Position numbers and translations under genes: made by a program
Origin: Desulfovibrio sp.
GTDB taxonomy: Bacteria > Desulfobacterota > Desulfovibrionia > Desulfovibrionales > Desulfovibrionaceae
Assembly: GCA_022839785.1 (NCBI GenBank)
Contig: JALHJW010000004.1
Span: forward strand, 258,862-322,861
Direction of reading: 5' to 3'
DNA length: 64,000 bases
In this document: in pieces, positions 39,113-48,388 of the stretch
How positions within the stretch are numbered: the stretch's first letter is position 1
Layout: each line of letters starts with the position of its first letter
Notes under the pieces: model-generated
The model's database searches: none
Told to the model about the DNA's origin: nothing
Seen by the model: the letters and a program-made list of their open reading frames with translations, nothing else

Positions 39113-39256
39113 GACGTTTTTGACTGCATGCCCATTCAGGAGTGATTGCGAGAGCACTCTGTCACACGCTGCCCGTCTGCTCCGGTTTTTTCTGGACAAC
39201 ACGCCCGGCTTCGACGCAGACTCCGCCCCTGACCGACGCGCGGAGGTTCATCAGCC

Positions 39257-39943
39257 ATGTCCGGACAACTCCTGAACGAAATCAGACAACGCCTCGCAGC
39301 CCTGGGGCCGGAACGCGTCTGGCGTCCCGTGCGCACGCCGGACGGCGAACTGCTGGCGCAGGGCGTGGGCTGGGACGAGGACGGACTGCCGGGCGACCTG
39401 GGCGGACTCGACTTCACGAACCGTAGCGTCGTGGACATCGGCTGCAACCTCGGCCACTTCTCGCGCATCGCCGCGCAGAGCGGAGCCGCCGTCGTCGTCG
39501 GCATCGACCAGGACCCCGAGGTCGTCGACTGCGCCCGGCTCCTGGCCCGGCTGCACGGCCTTGCGAACCTCTCCTTCGAGGCCGCCGACGTCATCGCCGC
39601 GCCCCCGGCCCGGAGCTTCGACGTCTCCCTGATGATCGACATCATCGGACGGGGCATCGTGCGCAAGGGCAAGGCCGGCCTCTTCCTCGACGCGGCCGCC
39701 TCCCTGGCGCGCGAAACCATGATCCACACCATGCGGCCGGTCTACCCGCTCGCCGAGCTTGCCTGCGGCGCGGACGACCTGCTCGCCCTTTACCCCGCCG
39801 CCTTCGTGCGCGACGAGCGCTTCCATCTGCTCGAATATGCCCGCGACCGCTATTCCCCCGACTGGTCCTGCGACATCCTCACCAGGGAACGCGACCTCGG
39901 ACAACGCTACAAATACCTCGTGCGCTTCGACCGCGTCGCCTAG
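39257..39943 (+). CDS. SAM-dependent methyltransferase (class I)
   Basis: A 228-residue protein with motif I VVDIGCNLGHFSRIAA and VVGIDQDPEVVDCAR (acidic residue binding the ribose). SFDVSLMIDIIGRG is the motif IV region. The long conserved flanks, with HTMRPVYPLAEL and a C-terminal RYKYLVRFDRV strand, recall small-molecule or glycan-linked methyltransferases, but I do not assign a substrate. It follows a GGAGG. Its position at the edge of a glycan locus suggests a modification role there (inference). It converges with the second methyltransferase, 26 bases apart. Confidence 0.82.
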   Translation: MSGQLLNEIRQRLAALGPERVWRPVRTPDGELLAQGVGWDEDGLPGDLGGLDFTNRSVVDIGCNLGHFSRIAAQSGAAVVVGIDQDPEVVDCARLLARLHGLANLSFEAADVIAAPPARSFDVSLMIDIIGRGIVRKGKAGLFLDAAASLARETMIHTMRPVYPLAELACGADDLLALYPAAFVRDERFHLLEYARDRYSPDWSCDILTRERDLGQRYKYLVRFDRVA

Positions 39944-39969
39944 CCGGGCGGCGACTGCCCCTCTCCCTG

Positions 39970-40671
39970 CTAGCCGACCTTCTCGAACAGCCCGAGCCAG
40001 CCGGTCTTCACCCCCGCGAGCTTGCCGCTGGCCTTGAAAAGCCCGGCCAGGGCGAGATTGGCGAGACGGGGCCAGAGGTCGTCCGTCTTGAGCAGCAGGG
40101 AGCGGTTCATGGTCAGGCGCAGTGGACTTTTCCGGAAATCCACGTCGCGAAGCTTGAGGGTGTGTGGGGAGTAGGCCTGCACCTGCTCGTCGTTCTCGCC
40201 GAAAAAGAGCTTGAAGGCCTGGGGGGGATAGGGTTTGACATGGTCGAGGTCGAGCCAGAAGCGGGGATGCATGAGCGGGGCCATGAGAAAGAGATGGCCG
40301 CCGGTCCGCAGAAAACTCAAGTGATGGTTGAGGAACTCGCATAGTTCGCGCCAAGCGAAGTGCTCCACGACGTGGGCCATGACCATGAGGTCGGCGGGAC
40401 GCTGCGCCAGGAGGGCGGGCGCCTCGTCCGGGCCGACGACGGAAAGGCCGCTTTTGCGGGCGCGTTCGGCCACGGCGGGGTTGGCCTCCACGCCGAGCAG
40501 GTCGGTGAAGCCCATGTCGCGCAGGAGCTGGAGTTTGCGGCCCAGGCCGCAGCCGATCTCCGCCACGCGGCCGGAGCGCGGCAGGGGCGCGAGCATGCGG
40601 CGCACGCGGGCGCTCTCGTCGCGCGAGAGGTCTTTGGTCCAGGCCTGCAGGCGGCCGCGCCATCCGTCCAT
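39970..40671 (-). CDS. SAM-dependent methyltransferase
   Basis: A 233-residue class I methyltransferase. Motif I is RVAEIGCGLGRKLQLLRDMG; DLLGVEANPAVAERAR supplies the SAM ribose ligand, and LMVMAHVVEHFAWRELCEFL is motif IV, in the style of Methyltransf_11/23 enzymes that act on sugars or lipids. ATG 40671 overlaps the stop of the glycosyltransferase upstream as TGATG, so they are translationally coupled and probably modify one product. Confidence 0.85.
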   Translation of the reverse strand: MDGWRGRLQAWTKDLSRDESARVRRMLAPLPRSGRVAEIGCGLGRKLQLLRDMGFTDLLGVEANPAVAERARKSGLSVVGPDEAPALLAQRPADLMVMAHVVEHFAWRELCEFLNHHLSFLRTGGHLFLMAPLMHPRFWLDLDHVKPYPPQAFKLFFGENDEQVQAYSPHTLKLRDVDFRKSPLRLTMNRSLLLKTDDLWPRLANLALAGLFKASGKLAGVKTGWLGLFEKVG

Positions 40672-41819
40672 CAATCCTCCTCGTCGAGCATGGCGGCCAG
40701 GGCCCGGGCCCCGCGCGCCGCGCCGTCCAGGGAGACGGGCGAGGGCAGCGGGCCGGGATGGCGGCAGACGTCCTTCACGGCGGCGGCCAGGGCGGCGGCC
40801 GTGGCCTCCCCGGCGCGGAGAACGGTCAGACCGGGCCTGAGGGCGGCCAGGGCGGCGGCGTGGGCCTCCTGCTCCGCGTCCTGCATGCCCCGCAGCAGGA
40901 CCACGGCCGGGACGCCCGCCGCGAGCACGTCGGTAAGGCTGTTGTAGCCGCCGTAGACCACGGCGGCGCGCGCGCCGCGCAGGGCGTCCAGCCAGCCCTC
41001 GCCGAAACCGTGGAAGGTCGCGCCGGGATTGCGCAACAGCGCGGCGGGGAGGGCCTCTCCCGGAATAGATGGCCCGCAACCCCAGACGCGCCAGGGCGCG
41101 CCATCGTGCGCGGCCCCGGCGACGGCGGCGAGCAGGCCGGGCGTCGCGGCGTCGTGCCAGGAAAGGCTGGCGGCCACGGCGTCGTGGGGCTCGGCCGGCG
41201 AAAGCAGCCCGGCCGCCGCGAGTTCGTGCAGGCGCGAGGCGTAGCCCACGACCAGGGGAGCGCGGCCGAAGTGGGTGGCCAGGCGGTCGGCCTCGCGGCC
41301 CAGGACCGCGGCGTCACCGTACCAGAGCAGGCCGCTGTAACGCTCCCGGAAGAGCGCGGCGGCACGATCCGACCAGACCTTGTCCACCTCGCCGATCACG
41401 GCGCGCACGCCCAGGACCCAGCGCACGCCGAGCATCCGCCCCGCCTCCAGGGCCGGGATGAGTTCGCGATGCTTGCCCTGGGGGGTGTGGTCGGCCAGGA
41501 CCAGGCGCGGCGCGAGGCGCTGCACGAGATCGCGCAAGAGCCCGGCGCGCACCTCGCCCAGACGCGCGTCCGGCAGTCCGCAGACGCCGGGCGCGCCCTG
41601 CGAACGACCGTCCACGACGCGGGTGGCGTAGGACGGCAGTTTGATCCAGTCCAGAGGACCGCCGCGCAGCAAGGTCTCCATGCGGCGCTCGCCCGTGACC
41701 AGGGCCACGCGCAGGCCGGGGAACAGGCGGCGCAGGGCCAGCCCCACGGCGGCGGCGCGTCCGGCGTGGCCGATGCCTCGGCCGTCGTGGGCATAGAGAA
41801 GAATATCGAGACGTTCCAT
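40671..41819 (-). CDS. GT-B glycosyltransferase, MurG/COG4671-like
   Basis: A 382-residue GT-B protein. It starts LLYAHDGRGIGHAGRAAAVGLALRR, the glycine-rich loop of MurG-like enzymes, and has a C-terminal donor site with VVYGGYNSLTDVLAAGVPAVVL. It is related to two others here (42007-43197 and the second half of 45630-47465), which share the pattern Tyr-x-x-x-x-x-Gly-x-Gly-His. It is divergent from the next glycosyltransferase across a 187-base gap. Donor and acceptor are unknown. Confidence 0.83.
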   Translation of the reverse strand: MERLDILLYAHDGRGIGHAGRAAAVGLALRRLFPGLRVALVTGERRMETLLRGGPLDWIKLPSYATRVVDGRSQGAPGVCGLPDARLGEVRAGLLRDLVQRLAPRLVLADHTPQGKHRELIPALEAGRMLGVRWVLGVRAVIGEVDKVWSDRAAALFRERYSGLLWYGDAAVLGREADRLATHFGRAPLVVGYASRLHELAAAGLLSPAEPHDAVAASLSWHDAATPGLLAAVAGAAHDGAPWRVWGCGPSIPGEALPAALLRNPGATFHGFGEGWLDALRGARAAVVYGGYNSLTDVLAAGVPAVVLLRGMQDAEQEAHAAALAALRPGLTVLRAGEATAAALAAAVKDVCRHPGPLPSPVSLDGAARGARALAAMLDEED

Positions 41820-42006
41820 GTTCTGCGCTTTTCGGCGTGTTTCGCGGTCCGGCCGCTCCGGGGGCAGAGAAAATCATATTTTACGGTTTTCAACAATCGA
41901 AAGAGGGTCATTGCGTCGGGCGGGGATTCCGCGTATGAGACAGCCTGTCGCCGTACGCCGGACGTCCGACCGCCCGGAGCGACGCACAAACAACCGCCGC
42001 GAGCCC

Positions 42007-43197
42007 ATGAACGACCCCAGCACCTTCAACATATTGATGTACTCCCACGACACCTACGGGCTGGGACACATCCGCCGCACCATGGCCATCGCCTCCCAGC
42101 TCCGCAGGCCGGGGGTGAACATCCTGATCCTCACGGGCTCGCCCATCGTGGGGCGCTTCGACTTTCCGGAGCAGATCGACTTCGTACGCGTGCCGGGCAT
42201 GATCAAGCAGGCCAACGATCAGTACATCCCGCACACCATCAAGATCCACCCGGACCACGCCCTGCACATCCGGCAGAGCATCATCAAGGCCACGGCCAAG
42301 GCCTTCAGGCCCCACCTGTTCATCGTGGACAAGGCCCCGCGGGGCCTCAACTCCGAGATCCTGCCCACGCTCAAGATGCTCAAGAAGGCCGACTACAGGT
42401 GCAACACGGTGCTCGGCCTGCGCGACATCATGGACGACGCCGAGAGCACCATCCGGGACTGGAAGAACAAGCGCATCTATTCCATACTCGACAAATACTA
42501 CTCGGAGATCTGGGTCTACGGGGAGCAGAAGCTCTACGACCCGATCACCCAGTACCGCATTCCCGGGCACGTCAGCGAGAAGATCATCTTCACCGGCTAC
42601 ATCCCCCGCCTAGCCAAACACGGCGTGGAGATGCGCAAGGAACAGCGGGTGGACTGCAAGGAAAAACTGGTGGTGGTGACCACGGGCGGCGGCGGCGACG
42701 GCTACGCCGTGCTGGACACCTACCTGCGCATGCTGGAGACGGCCAGGCCCGAGGTGGCCATGCGCACGATCATGGTCTCAGGCCCCTTCATGCCCAAGTC
42801 CGAGCGGCTGGACATCGCCTGCCGGGCCAAGAAGCTGGGGGTGAAATTCTACTACTTCAGCCGCCAGATGGAAAACCTCATCGCGGCCGCGGATCTGGTG
42901 GTCTGCATGGGCGGCTACAACACGGTCTGCGAGGTTCTCTCCCAGCGCAAGGTTTCCCTGATCATCCCGCGCGAGTCGCCCCGGCTGGAGCAGCGCATCC
43001 GGGCCGAAGTCATGCGCAGGCACTCGCTCATGGACTTCCTGCCCTGGGGCGACCTCTCCCCCGAACGCATGCGCGACAAGATCGAACAGCTCCTGGCCAA
43101 CATCGAGCCCTGCCGGTCGGCGGTCAACGAATTCCGCCTCACGGGCCTCGACGTCATGCGCCAGCGCCTCGCCAAGTTCCAGTCCGAGATCGAATGA
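42007..43197 (+). CDS. GT-B glycosyltransferase, COG4671-like
   Basis: A 396-residue protein, first of five plus-strand glycan genes. The N-terminal MYSHDTYGLGHIRRTMAIASQL and a C-terminal VVCMGGYNTVCEVLSQRKVSLIIPRESPRLEQ define a MurG-like GT-B enzyme. KLVVVTTGGGGDGYAVLDTYL is the linker/donor loop. An in-frame extension upstream to 41818 is not protein-like, so ATG 42007 is used; no strong Shine-Dalgarno is visible. Its stop overlaps the next start (ATGA). It may belong to surface polysaccharide or glycolipid synthesis. Confidence 0.85.
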   Translation: MNDPSTFNILMYSHDTYGLGHIRRTMAIASQLRRPGVNILILTGSPIVGRFDFPEQIDFVRVPGMIKQANDQYIPHTIKIHPDHALHIRQSIIKATAKAFRPHLFIVDKAPRGLNSEILPTLKMLKKADYRCNTVLGLRDIMDDAESTIRDWKNKRIYSILDKYYSEIWVYGEQKLYDPITQYRIPGHVSEKIIFTGYIPRLAKHGVEMRKEQRVDCKEKLVVVTTGGGGDGYAVLDTYLRMLETARPEVAMRTIMVSGPFMPKSERLDIACRAKKLGVKFYYFSRQMENLIAAADLVVCMGGYNTVCEVLSQRKVSLIIPRESPRLEQRIRAEVMRRHSLMDFLPWGDLSPERMRDKIEQLLANIEPCRSAVNEFRLTGLDVMRQRLAKFQSEIE

Positions 43198-44462
43198 GCC
43201 AGACAGACACACCGGTTCTGGGCATGGTCCTCAAGGGCTGGCCCAGGATTTCGGAAACGTTCATCTCCAACGAGATCAGGCTGCTGGAGCGCCGCGGCTT
43301 CGCCATCCGCATCATCTCCATGCGCCAGCCGCGCGAATCCTTCGTCCACGACTCGGTGAAGGAAGTCGCGGCGCGGGTGGACTACCTGCCGTCGGAGATG
43401 TCGGGCAACTGGCTCCGCCTGCTCAAGGCCAACTGGCGCGCGCTGCGGCGTTTCCCCGCAGGCTACCGCGCGGCCCTGGGCAAGACGGTGCGCCGCTTCC
43501 TGCGTTCGCGCAAGACGGCCAGCATCAAGCACCTGCTCCAAGCCGGGGTGATCGCGGGCGAGATCCTGCCGGATTCGGGCATCGGCCATCTGCACGCCCA
43601 TTTCGCCCACTCCCCGGCCTCCGTGACCTCCCTGGCGGCCTGCATCGGCGGCCTGCCCTTCAGCTTCACGGGCCACGCCAAGGACATCTGGACCCAAAAG
43701 CCGGACAGCCTGCAGGAGAAGATCGCCGAGGCCTCCTTCGTGGTCACCTGCACGGGCTGCAACCGCGACTACCTCGACTCCCTGAACGAGACGCGAAAGC
43801 CCCTGTACCGCGTCTACCACGGCATCGACCTCGGGCTCTTCTCCGCCCCGGACGCGTTCCGCGTCCCCGCGCCCCCCTACCGCATCCTGACCATCGCCCG
43901 CCTCACGACCAAGAAGGGACTGCCCACGGTCTTCCGGGCGCTCAAACGCCTTGCCGACGACGGTCTGCCCTTCTCCTACTGCCTTATCGGCGACGGCGAG
44001 AGCAAGGCGCAGACCCTGGCCCTGCTGGCCGACCTCGGCCTGGACGAACGCACGCAGTGGCTCGGGGTCCAGGCCCACGGCGTGGTCATGCAGGAGCTGG
44101 CCCGGGCCGACTGTTTCGCCATCGGCTGCGAGGTGGCCCCGAACGGCGACCGCGACGGCATCCCCAACGTGCTCGTGGAGAGCATGGCCATGGGCGTGCC
44201 GGTGGTGGCCACGCGCGTCTCCGGCATCCCCGAACTGGTGCAGGACGGCATCACCGGCCTGCTCGTGGAGTCCGGCGACGACGCGGCCATGGCCGCGGCC
44301 ATCCGGCGCAGCATGACGGACGCGGCCTACCGCGAGCGCGCCATTCCGGCCGCCGCGGCCTTCGTGCGCGAGGCCTTCGACGCGCGGCGCTGCATCGAGG
44401 ACCTGGCCCAGGTCTACGTCGAGAACGGCCTCGGCCCCAAAAGCGCGCCCCCGCCCCGGTGA
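43194..44462 (+). CDS. Family 4 glycosyltransferase
   Basis: A 422-residue GT-B enzyme. The start LGMVLKGWPRISETFISNEIRLLERRGF is typical of WcaL/colanic-acid-type enzymes that use lipid-linked glycans. HLHAHFAHSPASV and FSFTGHAKDIW are the acceptor side; ILTIARLTTKKGLPTVFRAL and GIPNVLVESMAMGVPVVATRVSGIPELV with the E-x7-E motif form the donor site. The start overlaps the preceding stop by four bases. The probable product is an exported polysaccharide or glycolipid. Confidence 0.9.
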   Translation: MSQTDTPVLGMVLKGWPRISETFISNEIRLLERRGFAIRIISMRQPRESFVHDSVKEVAARVDYLPSEMSGNWLRLLKANWRALRRFPAGYRAALGKTVRRFLRSRKTASIKHLLQAGVIAGEILPDSGIGHLHAHFAHSPASVTSLAACIGGLPFSFTGHAKDIWTQKPDSLQEKIAEASFVVTCTGCNRDYLDSLNETRKPLYRVYHGIDLGLFSAPDAFRVPAPPYRILTIARLTTKKGLPTVFRALKRLADDGLPFSYCLIGDGESKAQTLALLADLGLDERTQWLGVQAHGVVMQELARADCFAIGCEVAPNGDRDGIPNVLVESMAMGVPVVATRVSGIPELVQDGITGLLVESGDDAAMAAAIRRSMTDAAYRERAIPAAAAFVREAFDARRCIEDLAQVYVENGLGPKSAPPPR

Positions 44463-44493
44463 CGGCGGCCCCGGTTTCGGTATAGACCGGGCC

Positions 44494-45633
44494 ATGCGCA
44501 TCGCCTTCTACATGCCCTTCAAGACGCCGGACGATCCGCGTCCCTCCGGCGATCTGGTCATCGGCCGGGAGCTGTGCGAATTCCTGCGCTCCCGGGGGCA
44601 CGACCTCCGGCTGGTCAGCCGTCTGCGCTCGCGCTGGATATTCTGCAAGCCCTGGAAATGGCCCGCCGTGCCCCTGGAACGCCGCCGGGCGACGGCCCTG
44701 GCGCGGGATTTCGGAGCCGACCTGTGGCTGACCTACCACGCCTACTGGAAGGCCCCGGACCTGCTCGGCCCGGCCTGCGCCGCCTCCCTGGGCGTGCCTT
44801 ACGCCGTCATCCAGGCCTCCTACGCCACCAAGTACCAAAAGCGCCTCCTCACCCGGCCGGGCTTCGCGCTCAACCGCGCCTCCCTCCTGACCGCGGACCT
44901 CGTGGTGGCCAACAAGGTCCGTGATTTCAGGAACGTGGGGCGTCTCCTGCAGGCGGACAGGCTGCACTACGTGCCCACCGGCATCCGGCCGGAGGACTTT
45001 GCCTGCGACGCCGCGGCCCGGGCCGCCCTGCGCGCCGAATGGGGCGTCGCCGCAGAGACTCCCGTGGTGCTCAGCGCGGCCATGTTCCGGGCCGACGTCA
45101 AGACGCGCGGCCTGCTCATGACCATCGCGGCCTGCGCTCGGCTGGCCACGGCGGGGCGCAGATTCCTTCTCGTGGTCGCGGGCGACGGGCCGGAACGCAG
45201 ACGCGTGGAGGCGGCCTGCGCCGAATTGCCCCCCGGCAGCGTGCGGCTGCTCGGCCTGGTGCCGCGCGAGCGCATGGCCGGCGTCTATTCCGCGGCCGAC
45301 ATCTTCGCCTTTCCCGGGATCAACGAGGCCCTGGGCATGGTCTACCTGGAGGCCCAGTCCTGCGGCCTGCCCGTGGTCGCCCTGCGCGGCTGGGGCGTGC
45401 GCGAGGCCGTGGCCGAGGACGAGACCGGCATCCTGACTCCGCCGCTGCAGCCCGAGGCATACGGCGACGCCATCGCCCGCCTCCTGGACGACGCGCCGCT
45501 GCGCGCCCGTCTGGGCGCGGCCGGAGCGGCCAGGGTGCGCGAGCTGTTCGACGTGCGGCGCAACCTGATGCGCGTCGAGGAGCTTCTGCAGAGCTTGGCG
45601 GCCAGACGCGCCGCCCCGGGGGACCGGAGATGA
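44494..45633 (+). CDS. Family 4 glycosyltransferase
   Basis: A 379-residue GT-B protein. Features are RIAFYMPFKTPDDPRPSGDLVIGRELCEFLRSRGHD at the N-terminus, and VVLSAAMFRADVKTRGLLMTI and GINEALGMVYLEAQSCGLPVVALRGWGVREAV as the donor-binding E-x7-E region. It lies 31 bases after the previous glycosyltransferase, and its stop overlaps the start of the histidine-phosphatase fusion (ATGA). The sugar is unknown. Confidence 0.88.
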   Translation: MRIAFYMPFKTPDDPRPSGDLVIGRELCEFLRSRGHDLRLVSRLRSRWIFCKPWKWPAVPLERRRATALARDFGADLWLTYHAYWKAPDLLGPACAASLGVPYAVIQASYATKYQKRLLTRPGFALNRASLLTADLVVANKVRDFRNVGRLLQADRLHYVPTGIRPEDFACDAAARAALRAEWGVAAETPVVLSAAMFRADVKTRGLLMTIAACARLATAGRRFLLVVAGDGPERRRVEAACAELPPGSVRLLGLVPRERMAGVYSAADIFAFPGINEALGMVYLEAQSCGLPVVALRGWGVREAVAEDETGILTPPLQPEAYGDAIARLLDDAPLRARLGAAGAARVRELFDVRRNLMRVEELLQSLAARRAAPGDRR

Positions 45634-47465
45634 GCGCGCGCCTCCTGCTCCTGCGCCACGGCGAGACCGAATGGAACCGCAGTCATCGCATCCAGGGCCA
45701 ATGGGACACCGGCCTCGCGCCCGAGGGAGCGGCCCAGGCCCGGGCCTGGGCGCGACGCCTAGCGCGCGAGGAAATCGGAACCATCCTGTCCAGCGACCTT
45801 GCGCGAGCCTCGCGCACCGCCGGGATCATCGCGGACGCGCTGGGTCTGCCCGTGCGGCTGGACGCGCGGCTACGCGAACAGGACTGGGGCGCGTGGACCG
45901 GCGAGACCGTGTCCGAGATCACGCAGGGACGTTTCGCCGGGAAATTCGCGGCCGTGGAGCGCAGCGGATGGGATTTCCGGCCGCCGCACGGCGAATCGCG
46001 GCGCGAGGTGCTCGCCCGGTCCCTGGAGGCGCTGCACGAGGCGGCGGCCCGCGATCCGGACGGCCGCATCCTGGTCGTGGCGCATCTGGGCGTGCTGCAG
46101 TGCCTGATGAACCATCTGCTCGGACGGAACTTTCTGCCCGGAGGCCCCAAGCTCGTGGCCAAGCGCGCCCTGCACCGCCTGCTCCACGACGGACGGGGAC
46201 TGCGGGCGGAACGGCTCAACGAGCCCCTGCCCGAACCGCAGGCGGAGGACCGGACGGCCGCGCTGCGCGACCCCGCGCACCGCCCCCCGCGCAAGATCGT
46301 CTTCTACAGCCAGCACGTCCTGGGCATGGGCCATCTCTTCCGCTCCCTGACCCTGGCCGCGGGACTGGCCCCGGACGAGGTCGTGCTGGTCAGCGGGGGA
46401 CGCGCTCCCCAGGCGCGCCTCCCGGCCAACGTGCGCGAGGTGCGGCTGCCCGCCCTGTCCATGGACGGGGCGTTCCAGGGGCTGCACGCCGAGGACGGCG
46501 GCGACGTGGAGGAGATCAAAAAGGCGCGGCGGGCCGCCCTGCTCGGACTCCTCGCGCACGAGCGGCCGGACGTCTTCCTGGTGGAGCTGTTCCCCTTCGG
46601 CCGCAAGAAGTTCCGTTTCGAACTGGAGCCCGCGCTGGACGCCTGCCGCGCTCTGGGTGCGGAACGCCCGGCCGTGGCTTGCTCGCTGCGCGACATCCTG
46701 GTGGAGCGCGGCGATGCGGAAAAATTCGAACGCCGCGTGCTCGACGCGCTGGGAAGATGGTTCGACCTCGTGCTCGTGCACGCCGATCCCGCCCTGCTGC
46801 GCCTGGAGGAGACCTTCCCCCGCGCGGCCGAGATTCCGGTCCCCGTGGCCTACACCGGCTTCGTGGCCGCCCGCCCCTCCCCGGGCGCGCGGGAGCGCGT
46901 CCGCGCAGACCTCGGCCTCGGCCCCCGCGACAGCCTGATCGTGGCCTCGGCGGGCGGCGGACAGGTGGGCGGCCCCCTGCTCTCCGCCGTGCTGGAGGCC
47001 TTCGCCCTGCTCCAGGACCGGGAGGACTGCCACCTGCGCCTGCTCACCGGCCCCTTCCTGGACGAGACCGACTTCTCGCGCCTCGCGGCCCGGGCGAACG
47101 GCCTGCGGCGGGTCACGGTGGAGCGCTTCGAGGAACGCTTCACGGACCTTCTGGCCGCGGCCGACCTCTCGGTCAGCCAGGCGGGCTACAACACCTGCAT
47201 GAACATCCTGGCGGCCGGGGTCCAGGCCCTGGTCCTGCCCTTCGACGCCAACGCCGAGCAGGCCTCGCGCGCGGCAAAACTGGAAGAACTGGGCGCGCTC
47301 GGCGTGCTCGGCGGACACGATCTCTTCGCCCCGGGCCTCGCGGCGCGCATGGCCGAAACCCTGACCAGGCGGCCCTACGCCCCGTGCGCGGCCGTGAACC
47401 TGGACGGCGCCGCCGAAACGGCCCGCCTCCTGCGCCGTCTGGCCGGGAACGTCCGGGGACGCTGA
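45630..47465 (+). CDS. Fusion of a histidine phosphatase and a COG4671-like glycosyltransferase
   Basis: A 611-residue two-domain protein. Residues 1-190 form a phosphoglycerate-mutase-like histidine phosphatase with the phospho-His motif LLLRHGETEWN, then SSDLARASRTA, REQDWGAWTGE and VVAHLGVLQCLMNHLLG; the catalytic His, Arg and Glu positions all look intact. From about 220 a GT-B glycosyltransferase begins (VFYSQHVLGMGHLFRSLTLAAGLAPDEVVLVSGG) and ends in VSQAGYNTCMNILAAGVQALVLPFDANAEQ. The phosphatase could remove a phosphate from a sugar-phosphate or lipid phosphate before or after transfer. It starts inside the preceding stop codon. No frameshift joins the halves; one frame runs through. 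Confidence 0.9.
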   Translation: MSARLLLLRHGETEWNRSHRIQGQWDTGLAPEGAAQARAWARRLAREEIGTILSSDLARASRTAGIIADALGLPVRLDARLREQDWGAWTGETVSEITQGRFAGKFAAVERSGWDFRPPHGESRREVLARSLEALHEAAARDPDGRILVVAHLGVLQCLMNHLLGRNFLPGGPKLVAKRALHRLLHDGRGLRAERLNEPLPEPQAEDRTAALRDPAHRPPRKIVFYSQHVLGMGHLFRSLTLAAGLAPDEVVLVSGGRAPQARLPANVREVRLPALSMDGAFQGLHAEDGGDVEEIKKARRAALLGLLAHERPDVFLVELFPFGRKKFRFELEPALDACRALGAERPAVACSLRDILVERGDAEKFERRVLDALGRWFDLVLVHADPALLRLEETFPRAAEIPVPVAYTGFVAARPSPGARERVRADLGLGPRDSLIVASAGGGQVGGPLLSAVLEAFALLQDREDCHLRLLTGPFLDETDFSRLAARANGLRRVTVERFEERFTDLLAAADLSVSQAGYNTCMNILAAGVQALVLPFDANAEQASRAAKLEELGALGVLGGHDLFAPGLAARMAETLTRRPYAPCAAVNLDGAAETARLLRRLAGNVRGR

Positions 47466-47475
47466 GGCGCGACGC

Positions 47476-48261
47476 ATGAACTACGCCCCCTGCGCCCTGT
47501 GGCGCACGCCTCCCCCGGACCACCTGTCCCGCCTCGACGCCCTGCTCGACGCGGGCCTGGGCCGGGGAGCCCTCCGCGTCTTCTGCCGCGCGGACGACAT
47601 CGGGCTCGGCGGCGCGGCCTTTCAGGCCATGATGTCCTGCTTCGCCGAACGCGGCATTCCCCTGGCCCTGGCCGTGGTCCCGGCCTGGCTGCCGCTGGGC
47701 CGCGCCCGGCTGCTGCGCGGGATCGATCCGGCCGAGCCCCTGTGGGCGCTGCACCAGCACGGATTCGCCCATAGGAACGCGGCGCTCCTGGGCAAGAAGG
47801 CGGAGTTCGGCCCGGACCTGCCGCGTCCGGAAAAGGCGCGGCGACTGGAGCGGGGACGCACGGTCCTGCGCCACGCCTTCGGCGGCCACCTCGTCCCCCT
47901 CTTCACCCCGCCCTGGAACCGCTGCGACGCCGAGACCCTGGACATCCTGGCGGAGCTGGAGTTCTCCTGCGTCTCGCGCTGGCAGGACGCCCTGCCCCCG
48001 ACGAAGGGGACGCTGCGCGAACTGCCCGTGAACATGGATCTGCACATCCGCAAGGAGGCCGATCCCGAGGCCCAGTTCCAGGGGCTGCTCGCCGAACTGC
48101 GCGCGGCCCTGTCCCTGGGCTGGCTCGGCCTCATGCTCCATCACCAGCGCCAGACGCCCCACGCCCTGGCCTTTCTCGCCCGGCTGCTGGACCGTCTGGC
48201 CGCGACTCCGGAGACGCGCTTCGTCAACGCCCGGACATTCGCCGTCCAGGTCCCGGACTGA
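47476..48261 (+). CDS. NodB-like polysaccharide deacetylase family protein
   Basis: A 261-residue protein with the NodB/CE4-like fold. FCRADDIG (Asp40, Asp41) corresponds to the catalytic/metal Asp pair, HQHGFAHRN has the HxxxH metal pair (His95, His99), and LFTPPWNRCD (Trp147) matches the third motif. No signal peptide is seen, so it would act in the cytoplasm on a sugar intermediate, or it may be a non-deacetylase relative. It is the last gene of the glycan block, 10 bases after the fusion gene. Confidence 0.8.
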   Translation: MNYAPCALWRTPPPDHLSRLDALLDAGLGRGALRVFCRADDIGLGGAAFQAMMSCFAERGIPLALAVVPAWLPLGRARLLRGIDPAEPLWALHQHGFAHRNAALLGKKAEFGPDLPRPEKARRLERGRTVLRHAFGGHLVPLFTPPWNRCDAETLDILAELEFSCVSRWQDALPPTKGTLRELPVNMDLHIRKEADPEAQFQGLLAELRAALSLGWLGLMLHHQRQTPHALAFLARLLDRLAATPETRFVNARTFAVQVPD

Positions 48262-48286
48262 TCACGCCCCGGGCCGCGACCGGTTT

Positions 48287-48346
48287 GCGGACTGATCCGT
48301 TTTGCAACGGGTCCGCCATTGCAATTCGCCTTGTTTCGGGTATTTT
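48287..48346 (+). promoter_or_regulatory. Hairpin and possible promoter before the transport block
   Basis: The 127-base gap holds a hairpin (GCGGAC 48287-48292 with GTCCGC 48311-48316, and inner CCGTT/AACGG with a TTGC loop, one 4-base bulge) that may end the glycan operon. Next comes a candidate promoter TTGCAA (48319-48324), 16 bases, TATTTT (48341-48346), 42 bases before the first permease gene. The gap is more AT-rich than its surroundings. Confidence 0.45.
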
Positions 48347-48388
48347 CCCCAAATGCCGGGAAGTCCGGCAGACAGCAGGACGTAAGGC

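Noticed and set aside
39006..39256. Sigma28 or sigma54 promoter for the che operon
   Set aside because: Neither a TAAA-N-GCCGATAA-like nor a TGGCAC-N5-TTGC-like element is visible; a sigma70-like pair fits better.
41820..42006. Promoters in the divergent glycosyltransferase gap
   Set aside because: AT-rich patches exist (ATTTTACGG), but no pair of -35/-10 elements with acceptable spacing was found on either strand.
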